Source: Clostridiales bacterium
Lineage (GTDB): Bacteria > Bacillota > Clostridia > Christensenellales > Aristaeellaceae
Direction: 5' to 3'
Length of the DNA stretch: 41,296 bases
Assembly: GCA_004555535.1 (NCBI GenBank)
Contig: SFHU01000031.1
Coordinates: forward strand, 1 to 41,296
Under the pieces are notes generated by a model that ran no database searches, was not told the origin of the DNA, and saw only the letters and a list, made by a program, of their open reading frames with translations. Each line of letters begins with the position of its first letter. Within the stretch, counting starts at the first letter, position 1. Shown piece by piece: positions 41,082-41,296 of the stretch. Position numbers and translations under genes: made by a program.

Positions 41082-41296
41082 GTACAGCCGGACTTGTCAC
41101 CCGGCAAAGGAAGATCGGAAAAATCCGGTCTTTTTTTATGCCCGTTCGGGGTCGATTGGGCGAGAATGGGGCGGGAGTGAACAGGCCACAGTGTGGCCTG
41201 AGAGCCGCCCTGACCGAAGCGGCGTCGAGCCGCAAGAAAGAGCCCTATCGACCCCACCAGCATCGCCGGACTTGTCACCCGGCAAAGGAAGATCGG
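41062..41296. repeat. 57-bp direct repeat of the tRNA-Val 3' end and trailer
   Basis: The segment 41062-41118 (last 20 nt of the tRNA plus 37 nt of trailer) recurs at 41240-41296 with 54 of 57 positions identical; the offset is 178 bp. The second copy reaches the window edge. No tRNA 5' half precedes the second copy. Confidence 0.93.
41112..41137 (+). terminator. Terminator of tRNA-Val
   Basis: An 8-bp stem (41112-41119 with 41124-41131, one T-G pair), AAAA loop, then a run of seven Ts. Confidence 0.88.

Noticed and set aside
41024..41278. Leftward open frames across tRNA-Val
   Set aside because: They are antisense to the tRNA and its repeated 3' end; such frames are a common false gene call.

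Overview
The window looks like chromosomal DNA of a GC-rich, Gram-positive, probably gut-dwelling member of the Clostridia (Bacillota). The signs are a tRNA-Gly-type T-box ahead of a single-chain glycyl-tRNA synthetase, RqcP, WalJ, CdaA/CdaR, DUF378, strong sigma-A-type promoters with 17-bp spacers, AGGAGG ribosome binding sites and a sortase-anchored surface protein. Christensenellales or a neighbouring order would fit the high GC and glycan diet, but that placement is inference. No phage, insertion sequence, CRISPR array or rRNA was seen. Most genes read rightward; two short leftward operons interrupt them.

Positions 1-16 kb hold mostly housekeeping genes: the end of a cell-wall anchored protein, CCA-adding enzyme, a DUF6020-type membrane protein, rqcP, a fused ispDF, an Mrr-like nuclease, T-box plus glyQS, an XRE regulator with an ABC exporter, gluQ with a small partner (leftward), and walJ. 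From 15 to 22 kb come cdaA-cdaR (c-di-AMP), a membrane-anchored repeat/coiled-coil protein, a PIG-V-like mannosyltransferase, a TVP38-family protein and a 2,3-diketo-L-gulonate reductase-like enzyme.

Positions 22.3-31 kb hold the most unusual locus, an oligopeptide-type (Opp/Dpp) ABC importer: small XRE regulator, family-5 binding protein, permease B, permease C, ATPase D, ATPase F and a small membrane protein. Permease C carries a complete seven-repeat RCC1-like beta-propeller in its first extracellular loop. ATPase F carries a charged insert of about 190 residues between Walker A and the Q-loop. The binding protein has a signal peptide but no lipobox cysteine, so it should not be lipid anchored. 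Permease B is split by a frameshift that looks like a 10-nt deletion, with an ATGA stop/start at the break. Three 95-bp tandem repeats lie between the binding-protein terminator and permease B. Together these suggest an importer whose receptor is held by the permease itself; this is a hypothesis.

Positions 31-41 kb hold an Lrp/AsnC regulator and a divergent sugar/glycoprotein cluster. Leftward are cutC, a glycosylasparaginase and a ROK kinase; rightward are malQ, a GH29 fucosidase and a GH38 mannosidase. None of these enzymes has a visible signal peptide, and the set resembles intracellular dismantling of N-glycan or glycoasparagine fragments. The window ends with tRNA-Val(GAC), its terminator, and a near-identical second copy of the tRNA 3' end plus trailer that closes a long inverted repeat.
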